From Sitta carolinensis (Eukaryota > Chordata > Aves > Passeriformes > Sittidae): 64,000 nt of DNA. Below are positions 53,940 to 64,000 of this stretch, piece by piece. The stretch covers positions 30,546,690 to 30,610,689 of the forward strand of contig CM063289.1 of the NCBI GenBank assembly GCA_032173965.1, written 5' to 3'. Numbering within the stretch: the stretch's first letter is position 1; each line of letters opens with the position of its first letter. Below the pieces are notes generated by a model. It saw only the letters and a list, made by a program, of their open reading frames with translations. It had not been told where the DNA came from and did not search any database. The position numbers and the translations under genes are program-made.

Positions 53940-54120
53940 AGTGATCCTCTTCCTTAGAAACTTTGATCCTTAACTCTGTGGAATTCCAGAAAAAGTTTTA
54001 CCTACAGTGCACAAAGAATATAATTTGGAAAATATTTACATTTTTGTACAATGACACCACAGCACTTGAATCTAAATTTCTTCATACAAACAAATAGCAC
54101 CATCAGCCCTCTGCACAAAT
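53940..54120 (-). promoter_or_regulatory. ANKRD13C 3'UTR segment with a Pumilio-type motif
   Basis: AT-rich sequence within the presumed 3'UTR. TGTAAATA on the minus strand (within 54031-54040) matches the UGUANAUA Pumilio consensus. Functional use is inference. Confidence 0.35.
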
Positions 54121-54179
54121 CTTGCCTAACAAACCCCAAAAAGGTGGATTATTGTTAGATGAGGAGACTGAACAACTGG

Positions 54180-54290
54180 GAATGGGAATAAGCTGGAGTA
54201 TTTTAACATCCATGAAGAGGGGCTGGACAAGATGAGCTTTAAGGTCCCCCCACCCCAAACCAGTCTGGGATTCTCTGTGGTTGTAAAACA
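54180..54290. repeat. CR1 3'-end fragment
   Basis: GAGGGGCTGGACAAGATGAG, TTTAAGGTCC and GGGATTCTCTGTGG fit the CR1 3' end. Confidence 0.55.
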
Positions 54291-55021
54291 AAGAGGCAGG
54301 AAATGAGTGTGGAAACACCCCCAGTGAAAGCTGCCCACGAGCACCAGAGTGACCCCAGTGCAGGGAAAGCTGCTCCTGCAGGAAGGGCAATGCCTGAGCT
54401 TCTCCCAGTGCTGCTGAGGGCACCCACAAACCTGACCTGCTGGGACCCCTCTGCCAAGTGAGGGTCAAACAAAAGGATCAAATGAAAGGAGCCCTGGAGT
54501 GCCCCCCTGAAGGCCAGGGAGCCAGGCAGGGAGCAGAGCAGGGAGGGATCAGGCAGGGACAGCCCCAGGCTGGGCTGGTGCTCCCTGCAGGGCACAGCTG
54601 GCTCTGCCCTGGGGTGCAGGAGGAAATCCAAGTGTCCGTGGTGCCCATTTGGTTCATTCCTTACAGCATTCCTTCGGGATACCTTCCAGCACTGCGTGCC
54701 TGAGCTGGGAGCTCAGGGAGCACAGGGGGGGGAACACCCCAGCCCCCAGCTCGGTGCCAAGGTCCAGCAGTGCCTCACGGATCACCACGAGTGTAAAAAA
54801 ATTTAAAAAGCAGCAGCTCCTCCCAGCTGGGGCCTGGCTGTGCCCAAGGGAACGGCAGCAGGAGGCTCAGGGCAGCAGGAGCTGCAGGGGCTGGGCTGCC
54901 CAGGGCAGTGCCAGCACCTCCTTCCCTTTGCTGTGCTCACCCTCGCCGGGCCCCGCCGCGGGGACAGCCCCTCCCGGGGCCGGGGATGCCCTGGGGGATT
55001 CCCCAGGCTCCCGGCAGCCCC

Positions 55022-55152
55022 CTAGAGGTCCGGGAAGCGGCTGGGATCCTCCTTGTAGTCCTCGGGAATGGTGAAGATGGAGTCGTCGAACTCGTCGTAG
55101 CGGAACTCCTGGAAGGTCACAGTGGCCGTGATGGTGGGGAACACTGGGATGT
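55022..55152 (-). CDS. ANKRD13C: ANKRD13C last exon (stop codon)
   Basis: 131 nt: DIPVFPTITATVTFQEFRYD, then EFDDSIFTIPEDYKEDPSRF and PDL, with TAG at 55022-55024. Acceptor CTGCAG. Confidence 0.96.
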
Positions 55153-58100
55153 CTGCAGGGCAGGGAGAGGCCGCGGTGAAAACCAACGGGAGCAGTGGCA
55201 CCAGTGCCCATCCCTGCCGGTGCCCAAGGGCAGCCTGGGTGGGGCTTGGAGCAGCCCGGGAGGGTGGAAGGAACTGGGATTTGAGGTCGCTGCCAAGGCC
55301 AGCAGCTCTGGAATGCTGGGCAGGCATGGCAGAGGGAGAGCAGAGCCTGGCCACAGCTCCCTGCAGCTCAGAAACCCCTAGGGAAGGACCCAGGCTCTAC
55401 CAGGATCTTCTAGGACCTAGCACCCTGCTGCTGCTGGGAGCTGCTCACATGGGATATTCCTCTATCCCGTGAGTAAGGTGATTTCAGACATTTCCATTTG
55501 TTAGGACAGCAATAGATTTATATTTTTCACTTAAGATAAATCTATCACCAGTAACCCTTGAAGAAAAGGAAACACAGGAATGATACAAAACACTCTGCAG
55601 CTGAGATCCTCCCCTAATGCAGGAATAATTCCCAACATCCCAGTGCCCTTGGAGCACTGCCCCAGCACTTCTGTGCTCCTGAACTCTCCAGCAACACATT
55701 CCTAGGAGAGAGTTCTTCCCCAAAACTCAAAAAAAGACCTTCTGAACATAGTGCTAGAATAAATGCACATGTTTAGATGTGGATTGGATATTTGAGAAAA
55801 TTTCGCTTGGAAAGGGTTTCCCAGCCCTGGAGGGAGTTCAAAGCTGGGGGGATGTGGCACTTGGGGACACGGGGCAGTGGTGGCCTTGGGAATGGTGGGA
55901 CTCAGTTCTGGAGGGCTTTCCCCACCTGAAATTCGGGATATGTAAAGGCCCAGGGGCTGCTGTGTGCTCTTACCTAATTTGACAGGAAAGCCTGGTGGAA
56001 GCTTCATTTGAACAAATTCTCTAAGTTTGTTAAAGTGCTTGAAGGGTGCAATGACTTCTAAGACATTCAACAACCTGCAAAGGAGAGCAGAGCCCGTGAC
56101 AGATCCTCCTGCCACACAGCCTGTCCCTCTGGAACAGGAAAACACCAGCCAAAGGGCCCAGGGGACAGAGAAGGGGACAGTGACACCACCCCAGGGCTCC
56201 AGGCTCACCCCCCAGGCAGCTCCCAGGGATGCACAATGACAGCAAACCAACTCCCAGTCCTCATTTTCCACAGGGGATGAGGGCTGAGGCACCACCCCCC
56301 TTCTCCAGGGACTTGTGCACCTGACCTGGCTTTGCACTGCTTTAGGGAATTCTGTGCTAAAACCATTCCAGGATTCTGGGGATCAGGCAGCAGTTCCTGA
56401 CAACCCTGCCCAAAACTCTGCTCTTCCTCCAGCCAGGGAAGGGCTTGGCTCCCCCCCAGCTCCCAGTTTGAGGGATTCCTTGCCCAACAGCCTGACTGCA
56501 CTGCCAGCCCCCCTCCTGGGGCTCTGGAGGGTCCTGCAGCTCCTGCACAGGTTAAAACATTCCTGGCAGGAGAAACTCCCCGGCCAGGAGCTCTGACTCA
56601 CGATTCGATTCCTAAGGGGAATTCCTGGCTCATTGCTATCGTGGCTTTGAAGGTTTTCTTGCTCTCCTTGCAGACCAGCTCCCTGCCCAGGTGAGGAGCT
56701 CTGTGAGAGAGAGGTAAAGTCAGTGTTTCCCAGGGTTTAGAGGAAGGAAAACAGACTTAGGTTGGAAAACATCGGGGAAGAATCTCTACTTTCAGAGGAT
56801 TTGCTTTATTGTAAAGCTGTGCAGAATAAAGATAAAAACCCTCTTAATTTAGATTACTCTGAGTTCTGCTAAATCAGGAGACAGGACAAAACCAAGAAAA
56901 CTACTCCAATAAAATAATCCCTCATACACATGGTGTTAATAAACCCTACAAGAACTGTTTATTAACCACCACCCAGAAATGCCCATGGCAGAGAGTGGAA
57001 CTGGATGGGCTTTTAATTTCAAGTCAAGTCCCTTCCAACCCAAAGCATTCCAGGACTCCCTGCCTGCAGCTGAGGCACTGACACAGTTCCCACACACCAG
57101 CATCACCTCCCAGCCCAACAGAGACACCAAAACCCCAACGTTCCTCCCTTCCCACAAAACCCCACCCAAGCAGCAGCGCTCCAACCCCCCCAAACGCCCT
57201 GCCAGGGATGCAGAGGGGTCCCTGGCACCCCTTCAGACCCAGCAGCACTCACTTGCCACTCTCTGCAGAGATGTATTCCTCCCAGGAGATGGTGTTGGGC
57301 GACGGCGGCGTCAGCGACTGCCGGCGCACGGGCTGGGGGACAAGCACAGCTCAGAGCTCCTGTGCCCTCCTGAGCCTGGCATTCCCACCTGGAACTGCCC
57401 CTGAGTCTGGCAGAGACACCTGGAACTGCCCCCCAGGCTGGCAGAGACACCTGGAACTGCCCCCCAGCCTGGCATTCCCACCTGGAACTGCCCCTGAGCC
57501 TGGCATTCCCACCTGGAACTGCCCCCCAGCCTGGCAGAGACACCTGGAACTGCCCCCCAGCCTGGCATTCCACCTGGAACTGCCCCTGAGCCTGGCAGAG
57601 ACACCTGGAACTGCCCCCAGCTGGCAGAGACACCTGGAACTGCCCCCCAGCCTGGCATTCCCACCTGGAACTGCCCCTGAGCCTGGCAGAGACACCTGGA
57701 ACTGCCCCCAGCCTGGCATTCCCGCCTGGAACTGCCCCCCAGCCTGGCATTCCCACCTGGAACTGCCCCCCAGCCTGGCAGAGACACCTGGAGCTGCCCC
57801 CCAGCCTGGCATTCCCACCTGGAACTGCCCCTGCTCACCCCAGGAGGGGTTTGACCTCCTTCCTCTTCCATCTGCTCCAGCACAAGGAGTTAATGCAGGG
57901 CTCTGAGTGCCGAGCCAGCAGCTCCAGCTCCCACAGAAATCAATTAATCACTTTAAAAGCTCTGTGTGTGTGTTCCCAGCTGAAGCCTGGCTCCTTCTGA
58001 AGAGCTCTTGATTTCCTGGTGCTAATCACAGGCTTCCTCCCATTTTAATGAAGCTCAAAGGAACACGATTGCCTTTCTGGCTTCCCTTTCATTCCCAACA

Positions 58101-61100
58101 ATCAACGTTGGGTCTGAAAGAATCCAAAGTGATTTGCCACAGCCAAACCCCTCATCTCTTCTAAGAGACAAATTAAGGCTGAATACCCAATGTAACCACA
58201 GAAATCCCTCCCTCTGTGCACTAATCAGAGTAATTCATTAATGCATCACCACAATTATACTTGTGGGTCATGTTGATGATTTTTAAATTAGACCAATCGA
58301 AAGAAAACAAAAACATTATCTATGCATTTTGCACCACCAGTGGCTTGCAAGGCTCACTCTCCCACGTGCTGGGAAGGGTTTATCAGCTGTACCTCAAAGT
58401 TCTGCTCCATGAGGTTGCCCCCTTTGCTCAGGCTCTCCATGATTGCTTTATTCCGAAGGATGTCCTCCTCACTGAGATGTTCCCTCCTTTTTCTGGACTC
58501 CAACACAAGTCCATTCACCAAGTAGAAATCTGCCAGGAAGTTTCCTACTCTTTCCTGCACGAAAGGAATTGGGATATTAATGACTCACAGAAGGTAAAAT
58601 AAAAAACGTTTTGATTCTTGTGTATGGAATAACGGATAGGGGAATTTGGGGATTGAGCTGGAATTCCTCCAGCCCCCCACAATGGGCTGGCAGTGGGCAA
58701 TCCCAAAAATCCAGCAGGAATTTCTTATGAAGGGAAGCTTTGAGACAGAGACTGTTGAAGAATTGGAGTGAAATCCCTTTGCAGAGCACTCCCTCCCTGC
58801 AGCAGGAGGGCACAGAATCCTCCCTGCACTCCCTGGAATCCACCTGCAGAGCCTCCTGCAATGAAACCATTCCCAGCACAATCTGTGCAGCTCCAGAATC
58901 TCTCTTCCTAGTTTTTCCTGCTGAAGGCAGTCCAACAGAGAGATTCCACATGGAAGGAACTTGGAATAATTTGGGGATAGAGGGAGAGATCCCACCCCAT
59001 TGCCACTCCACCTTCCCTTGTCCCAGGCTGCTCCAAGCCCTGGCCAGCCTGGCTTTGGGCACTGCCAGGGAGGGCACAGCCACAGTTTTTCCAGGAAATC
59101 TGCTCCAATGCTTCTGCCAGTGCCTCTCCCTCCTCCCTGCCACTCACAGTTTTGTCCTCCCTGAAGAGCCAGCCTGTCTGGGCCCGTGTGAACGTGATGG
59201 ATTTGGTGGATAAGGTGGCAGAGTAAATATCACTGCTCATCAAAATGTCCACCTCCTCTTCTGTCTCCATCTCAGATTCCTGGAAGAAAAATTCCAAAAT
59301 ACTCAGCAGACCTTACAAACAACAACTGCTTTTTCTAAAGACACCCCAATAAACACAAATCCATAAGCCTTGATCTTTGGAGCTTTTCCCAGAAGCAGCA
59401 TTTCCTGAATTTTCAAGCGGTTTTTTATAAAACCCCTGGCCAAATGGTTTCCAAATAGTTTTAATCTTGAATATTAATGTGAATAAAGCATCCCAATGGG
59501 ATTTATGCAGCAGCTCAGCAGCCACACCCTTCCCACAGGCAATAATCCATCTGCTTAAGTGATTGGGGGATGAAGCTGTAATTAAAGACTTGACTAATTA
59601 CAGGGGGTCCGGTGAGTCAGACCCTCACACTGTTATCAGCTGAAGTGGCCACGGAGTGACTGAAAGGATGCAAAGCAGTGGGAGCAGGTCTGAAAACCCA
59701 CCTGAGGACACCTACATTAAGCCCAGGGGAAAGATTAAAAGCAGCACATCATAATTTAAACCACATCTTTCCAATCTTTCCCCATCCCAGCTTTCCCTCA
59801 AGCAGAAATCTGGATGTGAAGCTGGTTCTCCTCACAAAATCCGACACCACCTTCGCAGCTCAAGCTGGAGCAACTGAGGAAAAAAAACCCTTTGCTTTGC
59901 AGCTCTTTGGGTGTTTCTGAGGGCAATTTTGGTTGATGCATCCCTAAAAAACTTGGGATGTGTCCCATCCCCTTCCCAGAGCTTTACCTCGTGGTGGATT
60001 CGCTGGTAAACTTTTTGCTCATTGTCTAAAACTACAAAAGATTCGGAGGGTGCGGCGTCACCGTTAAAAATGAAGCTCAGATCCCCTCGTTGGCACTTCA
60101 TGTCAGTAAAGTCTATCAGAGTTGTGTCCAGCCTGTGAAAACAACCCCACATTTCACAAAGCTGGCCCATGGATCCAGCAGGGAGTTCAGCTTTCAAGCA
60201 CAAAAGTGGATTTTTTTTAACGGCGAACAAGGCTGAGTTTTCACAGGGTTTCGTAAGTGAAGCCTGGATGCAGAAATCAGCAAAAAATTGCTATAAAGGT
60301 AAAATTTTCTTTTAAAAGTTGTATTTAATACTGCCAGGGAGAGAATTTATTCAGTGCTACACATTGAGGAACAATTCCTCAGGAGGGTCCTACACAGGCC
60401 CTGACTTGAGTAACAGCACTGGGACAGGACCCAGATCTGAGGAGGACTCAGAAACAAACTCATTTTTTTTTAAATTTGACTCATTTTTATTGCTACTTCT
60501 ATTTTTCTTGCTCACCAACACCAAGGAATTGCTCCTGCAACCTGAATAATTGAGCCAAGGCCATGGATCTCTGCAGCAATTCATGTCCAGTATTGCCAGA
60601 GCATTTATTTCTCTTAAAAAATAAGAACCTGAACTGGCTGACTTTAAGTGGTGAGGGATTAAAACTCCTCCTAGATTTGCCTCTGATTCCAAGGAAAAAC
60701 TTGGATTTATCTATTTCTCCTCAGTTCAGGCCTCATACAGAAATAAGAAAGAAAGCAACAGCCCCAGACTCAAATTTCACCTAAAAATTCACTTTACACA
60801 CCCGAGGTGCCCCTTTAATAGAACAAAATTTTCTACAGATTGAACCTCCAGGATCATATTCTTGCCCCTTTTTGGCCCCTAAAGAAAATGCCAGAAAATC
60901 TATTTGATTCCAAACTAAATCAGCTGAAGAGCTCAGCTTGGAGAGACTCCTGAAAACCCCTACTGAGTGGAATTTGTCACATCAAACACCTTAAAAAGAG
61001 AAATTATATCACTTTTTTTTTTTTTTAACTACAGACTGGAGCAGCACCATTTCTCCACAAAATACTGGAATTTATTTGCAATTGTGTTATAAATACCCAA

Positions 61101-63238
61101 TCCCTGTTTTTCACTGGCATGTCTGGTAGATAAAGCCTTATCCAGGTGAACTGCTCTTGCTCTATATTTAAGTTAAATTCAGCTCCAAAGAGAGAATCAG
61201 AGAGCCTGAAAATTCCACAGTGCTGTGTCATGGATGTGCCTCAGGATTTTGTCAGGCCCACTGGGACCCAGCTTTTCCCTGGCACAGAAGCATTGGGGTA
61301 CAAAAGCAGCACTCACCTGATATTTATACCTTGTTTGTGTATTTTGCATGCATCAGAAGGCAGAATTCGGGAGAGTAAAGGCACTAAGGAGGGAGAGAAA
61401 AGGCAATCAGGGCACTGAGGTCCCTCTGCAGAGGGATAATAATAATAATCATAATAATATTCCCATTAAAACCATTCCAGCAGTTTGATTCAGGATGGGT
61501 TTTAATGCAAATATTACATTTCCCATCATCATCTCAATCAAACACAGCCAACACCAGGGGTATTTCTATTTGATAAAATTGATTTTTTTTTTTGGTAATT
61601 GTAATTGCACACCCTGCTTCTAATATCAGACAGAATTCGTATTTCTCTCACACTGATCAATCCTAATGATTGTGGCTGTTCACAGTTTGAATTCTGGGAT
61701 TTAACAGTTTATAGAATGCACCAAGGGAAAGCCTGGCTCCAATCAAAGCAGAGCAGCATAAAAATGGCCCAAAGTATTAATATTAATTACTAAATTAATA
61801 AAACACATTAAAAAAATCATGGAATGCCAGACTGGTTTGGGTTGGGAGGCACACCTTCCATGGCTCTTAAGGCAAGGAGCTTCTCCCCCTCCCTGAGCCA
61901 CTGGATGAGAGAAGAGAACTCAGCTCCAAAAGTGAACAAGCAAAAATAAACGTGCAAAAAGTTGTGTGTCCTTTCCTGAGGAGGCAGCCCTGGATTGAGA
62001 CTGATCCAGCCCAAAGCAGAGAACAAGAATCAGCTGCAGGCTGATTGAATTCCCTCCCTGGGGAAGGGACATGGGAGCACTCACCCCAACTTTGAAAATC
62101 CCAGTGAAGCTCTAGATAGAAGTCACCTAGCTGAGAAGAAAAGAGGAATGTGTTAAAAGCTTTTCAGGCTAAATAATTGTAAAAGTTGCTGGAAGACAGG
62201 CAGAAGCTGTGTTTGGTAAACAGAACTTTCTCTACTGTTGTACTTGAATTTGTACTGAACTTAAACATCACTGAAGCTTTAGCTGATAAATAAATAAAAA
62301 TAAATGATAAATAATGATAACATGATGGAACTCGTTTGAACTCATATTTTTAATCATTTTTTGAATACTAATTCAGCTCTCAAGCCCTGGATTGCAAAAG
62401 ATTTATTGTAAACACGTGTTTAAAAAAACACCTGTGGAGCTCCCTGCTTGCTTTGATCGATCCCATCCAAGCCCAGGGAATTAGAATTAATTATACAATA
62501 ATTAATGAGTCAAGTTTCAGGCAGGACTATTGCAACCCCCAGTTGCCACTGGCCTTGTGGAAATGTGCTGAAGTCATCAGGTCAGAGCTGCAGAGCACGT
62601 GTGAGCCCAGAGCCAGCCCCACCATGAGGGTGCTCAGGGCTCACAACCCAGCTCAGCCTGCACAGGGACAATTTCATTCACTTCTGATAAATAAATGGCT
62701 TTCCACAAATTGCTGTCCCCAAACTGAGCAACGTTTCACTTTGCCCAAGGGGAATTTGGCTGCTGGATGCTGCTGGAGAGTGAAATCAAAAATCTCCTCC
62801 ATCACTGGGTAAGAGTCATTTGGGGACTGAACAGCCCAGGACATTCTTCATTGACACAAGATTTAAGAAAGCCTTTAAAAAAATCTAATGAAATAGAGAT
62901 TCTTTAGCTCTGAGATGGCAAAGATGATGAGCAGCTCTGCCTTACACAAACCTTTTATTTGAATTTCTAGAAGTTGAAAGGAAATATTATCTTCAAATAA
63001 ACAGAATTCTGCGACCGCTTAAAAGAGCCAAGATTGCTTTTAAGAGCAAAAAGATTGGGAAAAACATGGAAAAAACTTCCTGGCAGATTTCCAGAGTGTC
63101 CCTGCTCAGAGCACAAGCCCTGCTTTGCACCCCATCTGGTTCTGTCAGCAGCACTCACCTCTTTGAGGGCTTTTAGTAACCGAGGTCGCTTCTCTTCAAC
63201 ACTTTCCCTGGATTGCTGCTTGAGCTTCCTCAGGAGTG
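55022..63238 (-). CDS. ANKRD13C: ANKRD13C, ankyrin repeat domain protein 13C (3' ten exons; 5' part outside window)
   Basis: Ten exons with GT-AG introns encode about the last 346 of roughly 541 residues; the ankyrin repeats at the N-terminus lie beyond 64000. What is present is the conserved GPCR-chaperone region, almost identical in pattern to the mammalian protein: LKQQSRESVEEKRPRLLKAL, DTTLIDFTDMKCQRGDLSFI, TGWLFREDKT, ERVGNFLADFYLVNGLVLES and the tail DYKEDPSRFPDL. ANKRD13C is known as an ER-membrane-associated protein that helps biogenesis and quality control of G-protein-coupled receptors. It lacks the ubiquitin-interacting motifs of ANKRD13A/B/D. The frame is intact throughout. It is convergent with SRSF11. 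Introns are mostly free of arrays apart from one at 57355-57835. Confidence 0.95.
55974..56074 (-). CDS. ANKRD13C: ANKRD13C exon
   Basis: 101 nt: LLNVLEVIAPFKHFNKLREF then VQMKLPPGFPVKL. Acceptor TTGCAG, donor G|GTAAGA. Confidence 0.95.
56602..56700 (-). CDS. ANKRD13C: ANKRD13C exon
   Basis: 99 nt: APHLGRELVCKESKKTFKAT then IAMSQEFPLGIE. Acceptor TCACAG, donor GTGAGT. Confidence 0.94.
56940..57060. repeat. CR1 3'-end fragment
   Basis: GGAACTGGATGGGCTTTTAA, then AAGTCCCTTCCAACCCAAAG and CATTCCAGGACTCC match the CR1 3' terminal region. Confidence 0.6.
57253..57332 (-). CDS. ANKRD13C: ANKRD13C exon
   Basis: 80 nt: PVRRQSLTPPSPNTISWEEY then ISAESGK. Acceptor CCCCAG, donor AA|GTGAGT. A tandem array lies just upstream of the acceptor. 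Confidence 0.93.
57355..57835. repeat. 27-30-bp minisatellite in an ANKRD13C intron
   Basis: Two unit types, GCCTGGCATTCCCACCTGGA plus ACTGCCCCCCA and GGCAGAGACACCTGGAACTG plus CCCCCCA, about 17 copies. The edge is about 25 bp from an ANKRD13C acceptor. Confidence 0.93.
58393..58554 (-). CDS. ANKRD13C: ANKRD13C exon
   Basis: 162 nt, 54 codons: ERVGNFLADFYLVNGLVLES, RKRREHLSEEDILRNKAIME, SLSKGGNLMEQNFE. Acceptor GTGCAG, donor GTACAG. Confidence 0.95.
58960..59140 (+). repeat. CR1 LINE fragment
   Basis: CTTGTCCCAGGCTGCTCCAA, GCCAGCCTGGCTTTGGGCAC and TCTGCTCCAATGCTTCTGCC are CR1 hallmarks. Directly precedes an ANKRD13C exon boundary. Confidence 0.75.
59148..59279 (-). CDS. ANKRD13C: ANKRD13C exon
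   Basis: 132 nt, 44 codons: ESEMETEEEVDILMSSDIYS then TFTRAQTGWLFREDKT. Acceptor TTCCAG, donor GTGAGT. Confidence 0.95.
59988..60132 (-). CDS. ANKRD13C: ANKRD13C exon
   Basis: 145 nt: LDTTLIDFTDMKCQRGDLSF, NGDAAPSESFVVLDNEQKVY and QRIHHE. Acceptor TCACAG, donor GTAAAG. Confidence 0.95.
60133..61316 (-). other. ANKRD13C intron, nothing recognised
   Basis: AT-rich unique-looking sequence with no array and no coding signal. Confidence 0.4.
61317..61383 (-). CDS. ANKRD13C: ANKRD13C exon
   Basis: 67 nt: VPLLSRILPSDACKIHKQGI then NI. Acceptor CCTTAG, donor GTGAGT. Confidence 0.92.
61815..61875. repeat. CR1 3'-end fragment
   Basis: AATCATGGAATGCCAGACTG then GTTTGGGTTGGGAGGCACAC resembles the CR1 3' end in reverse. 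Confidence 0.55.
62085..62130 (-). CDS. ANKRD13C: ANKRD13C exon
   Basis: 46-nt exon: LGDFYLELHWDFQSW. Acceptor CTCAG, donor G|GTGAGT. Confidence 0.92.
62131..63158 (-). other. ANKRD13C intron, nothing recognised
   Basis: No exon or named repeat recognised; a short TAAATAAATAAAAATAAATG run near 62285. Confidence 0.4.
63159..63238 (-). CDS. ANKRD13C: ANKRD13C exon (first in window)
   Basis: 80 nt: LLRKLKQQSRESVEEKRPRL then LKALKE. Acceptor TTTCAG, donor GTGAGT. The two-base start phase shows an upstream exon outside the window. Confidence 0.93.
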
Positions 63239-64000
63239 CTGAAACTGCACAGGAATGAATCCATGAACTCTGGCTGCTTGCTAATTAGAGGTGGGTGACT
63301 TATGTGAGATCTTAAACCCAACAGTGCAATGGGAGGTTTCATCAGAGCTGAGGAATTAATCCCAGTTCCAGGAACTGCACATTAACCTGCTGGGCTCAGC
63401 CCAGGAAGAAAAGCCTCAAGAATTGTTTATAAAATGAACTATATAATCAAGTCAAGAGGGTTTTTAAACAGCTATTAGTAAATACAAATATACTGAATAT
63501 GTGCAGCATCTACTCCACTGAGAAAATCAATAGTGAGGAGCTGACATGAAAATGGTGGTGGTGGATTCTAAAGTAGTGCATTAATATATTAATAATACAT
63601 TTATATATGTAATATATGGTGAGGTGTCTGCTACAGGAATGCACCACCACACGTGGCAGTACCAAATACTATTAACATCCACCAGTGAGCAGCAGCAGAA
63701 TCACTTCCTTTTGCTGAAGTGAATAAATAATGTTTGAATAATACATAATATATAAATTATATTTTCCCACTGGCAACTGATCCATCAGCAAAGCTGTGAG
63801 CACAGGGAGATGCTCCCCCCCCCCCCAGCTCAGATCCATTTGGATCCTGTCACTCCCATTCCAAACCCTGAATATTATGGGGCAGAGCTTTCCCAATCCC
63901 CTCTGAGCAGAGTTAACAGCTTGCTTATGTAACCCAGGGCAATTCCTTATCAAGGAAATGGATGTGCCTGACCTTGTTCAGATATAAAATGTTCAGCTGA
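63239..64000 (-). other. ANKRD13C intron reaching the window edge
   Basis: No upstream coding exon found. AT-rich with a C10-scale run near 63818. Confidence 0.45.

Overview
The window is a vertebrate nuclear locus, almost certainly from a bird and probably a songbird. It holds three protein genes with GT-AG introns, many CR1 LINE fragments, avian-type solo LTRs and an extreme load of tandem repeats. The order is LRRC40 (minus), SRSF11 (plus), ANKRD13C (minus), which is the order I know from human chromosome 1p31. LRRC40 and SRSF11 are head to head; SRSF11 and ANKRD13C are tail to tail. I built the exons by following reading frames, splice sites and remembered protein families; no alignment was run.

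LRRC40 (2637-23713, minus) can be followed through 15 coding exons. Twelve are clean. Exons 5, 13 and 14 together lack five single bases, each lost from a short run of one base. Exon 5 also has a second, 5'-truncated copy 220 bp away that carries the full-length runs. This looks more like local sequence or assembly error than gene decay. The stop codon lies inside a minisatellite that fills the 3'UTR.

The 5.4 kb between the LRRC40 and SRSF11 start codons holds a GC-rich repeat directly upstream of the LRRC40 ATG, an AT-rich array, a 2.4 kb array of 11-mers, and the SRSF11 CpG-rich promoter. SRSF11 (29164-49477, plus) has 12 intact coding exons for about 458 residues: one RRM, a middle region, a long RS domain, and a Lys-rich then acidic tail. 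Its second intron (33750-37628) is free of arrays. It contains several candidate unproductive exons with in-frame stops, a possible intronic poly(A) exon, and nested inverted repeats, one of which covers the donor of a candidate poison exon. SR genes are known to autoregulate through such exons. This is the most interesting regulatory region in the window.

ANKRD13C (55022 to beyond the window, minus) contributes its last ten coding exons, about 346 residues, covering the GPCR-chaperone region. The ankyrin-repeat N-terminus is outside the window.

By my boundaries about 20 kb, close to a third of the window, is tandem repeat in more than 25 arrays. Nearly all lie in LRRC40 and SRSF11 introns or flanks, often within 15-60 bp of a splice site. 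The ANKRD13C part has only one large array. I saw no tRNA, rRNA, CRISPR or prokaryotic feature.
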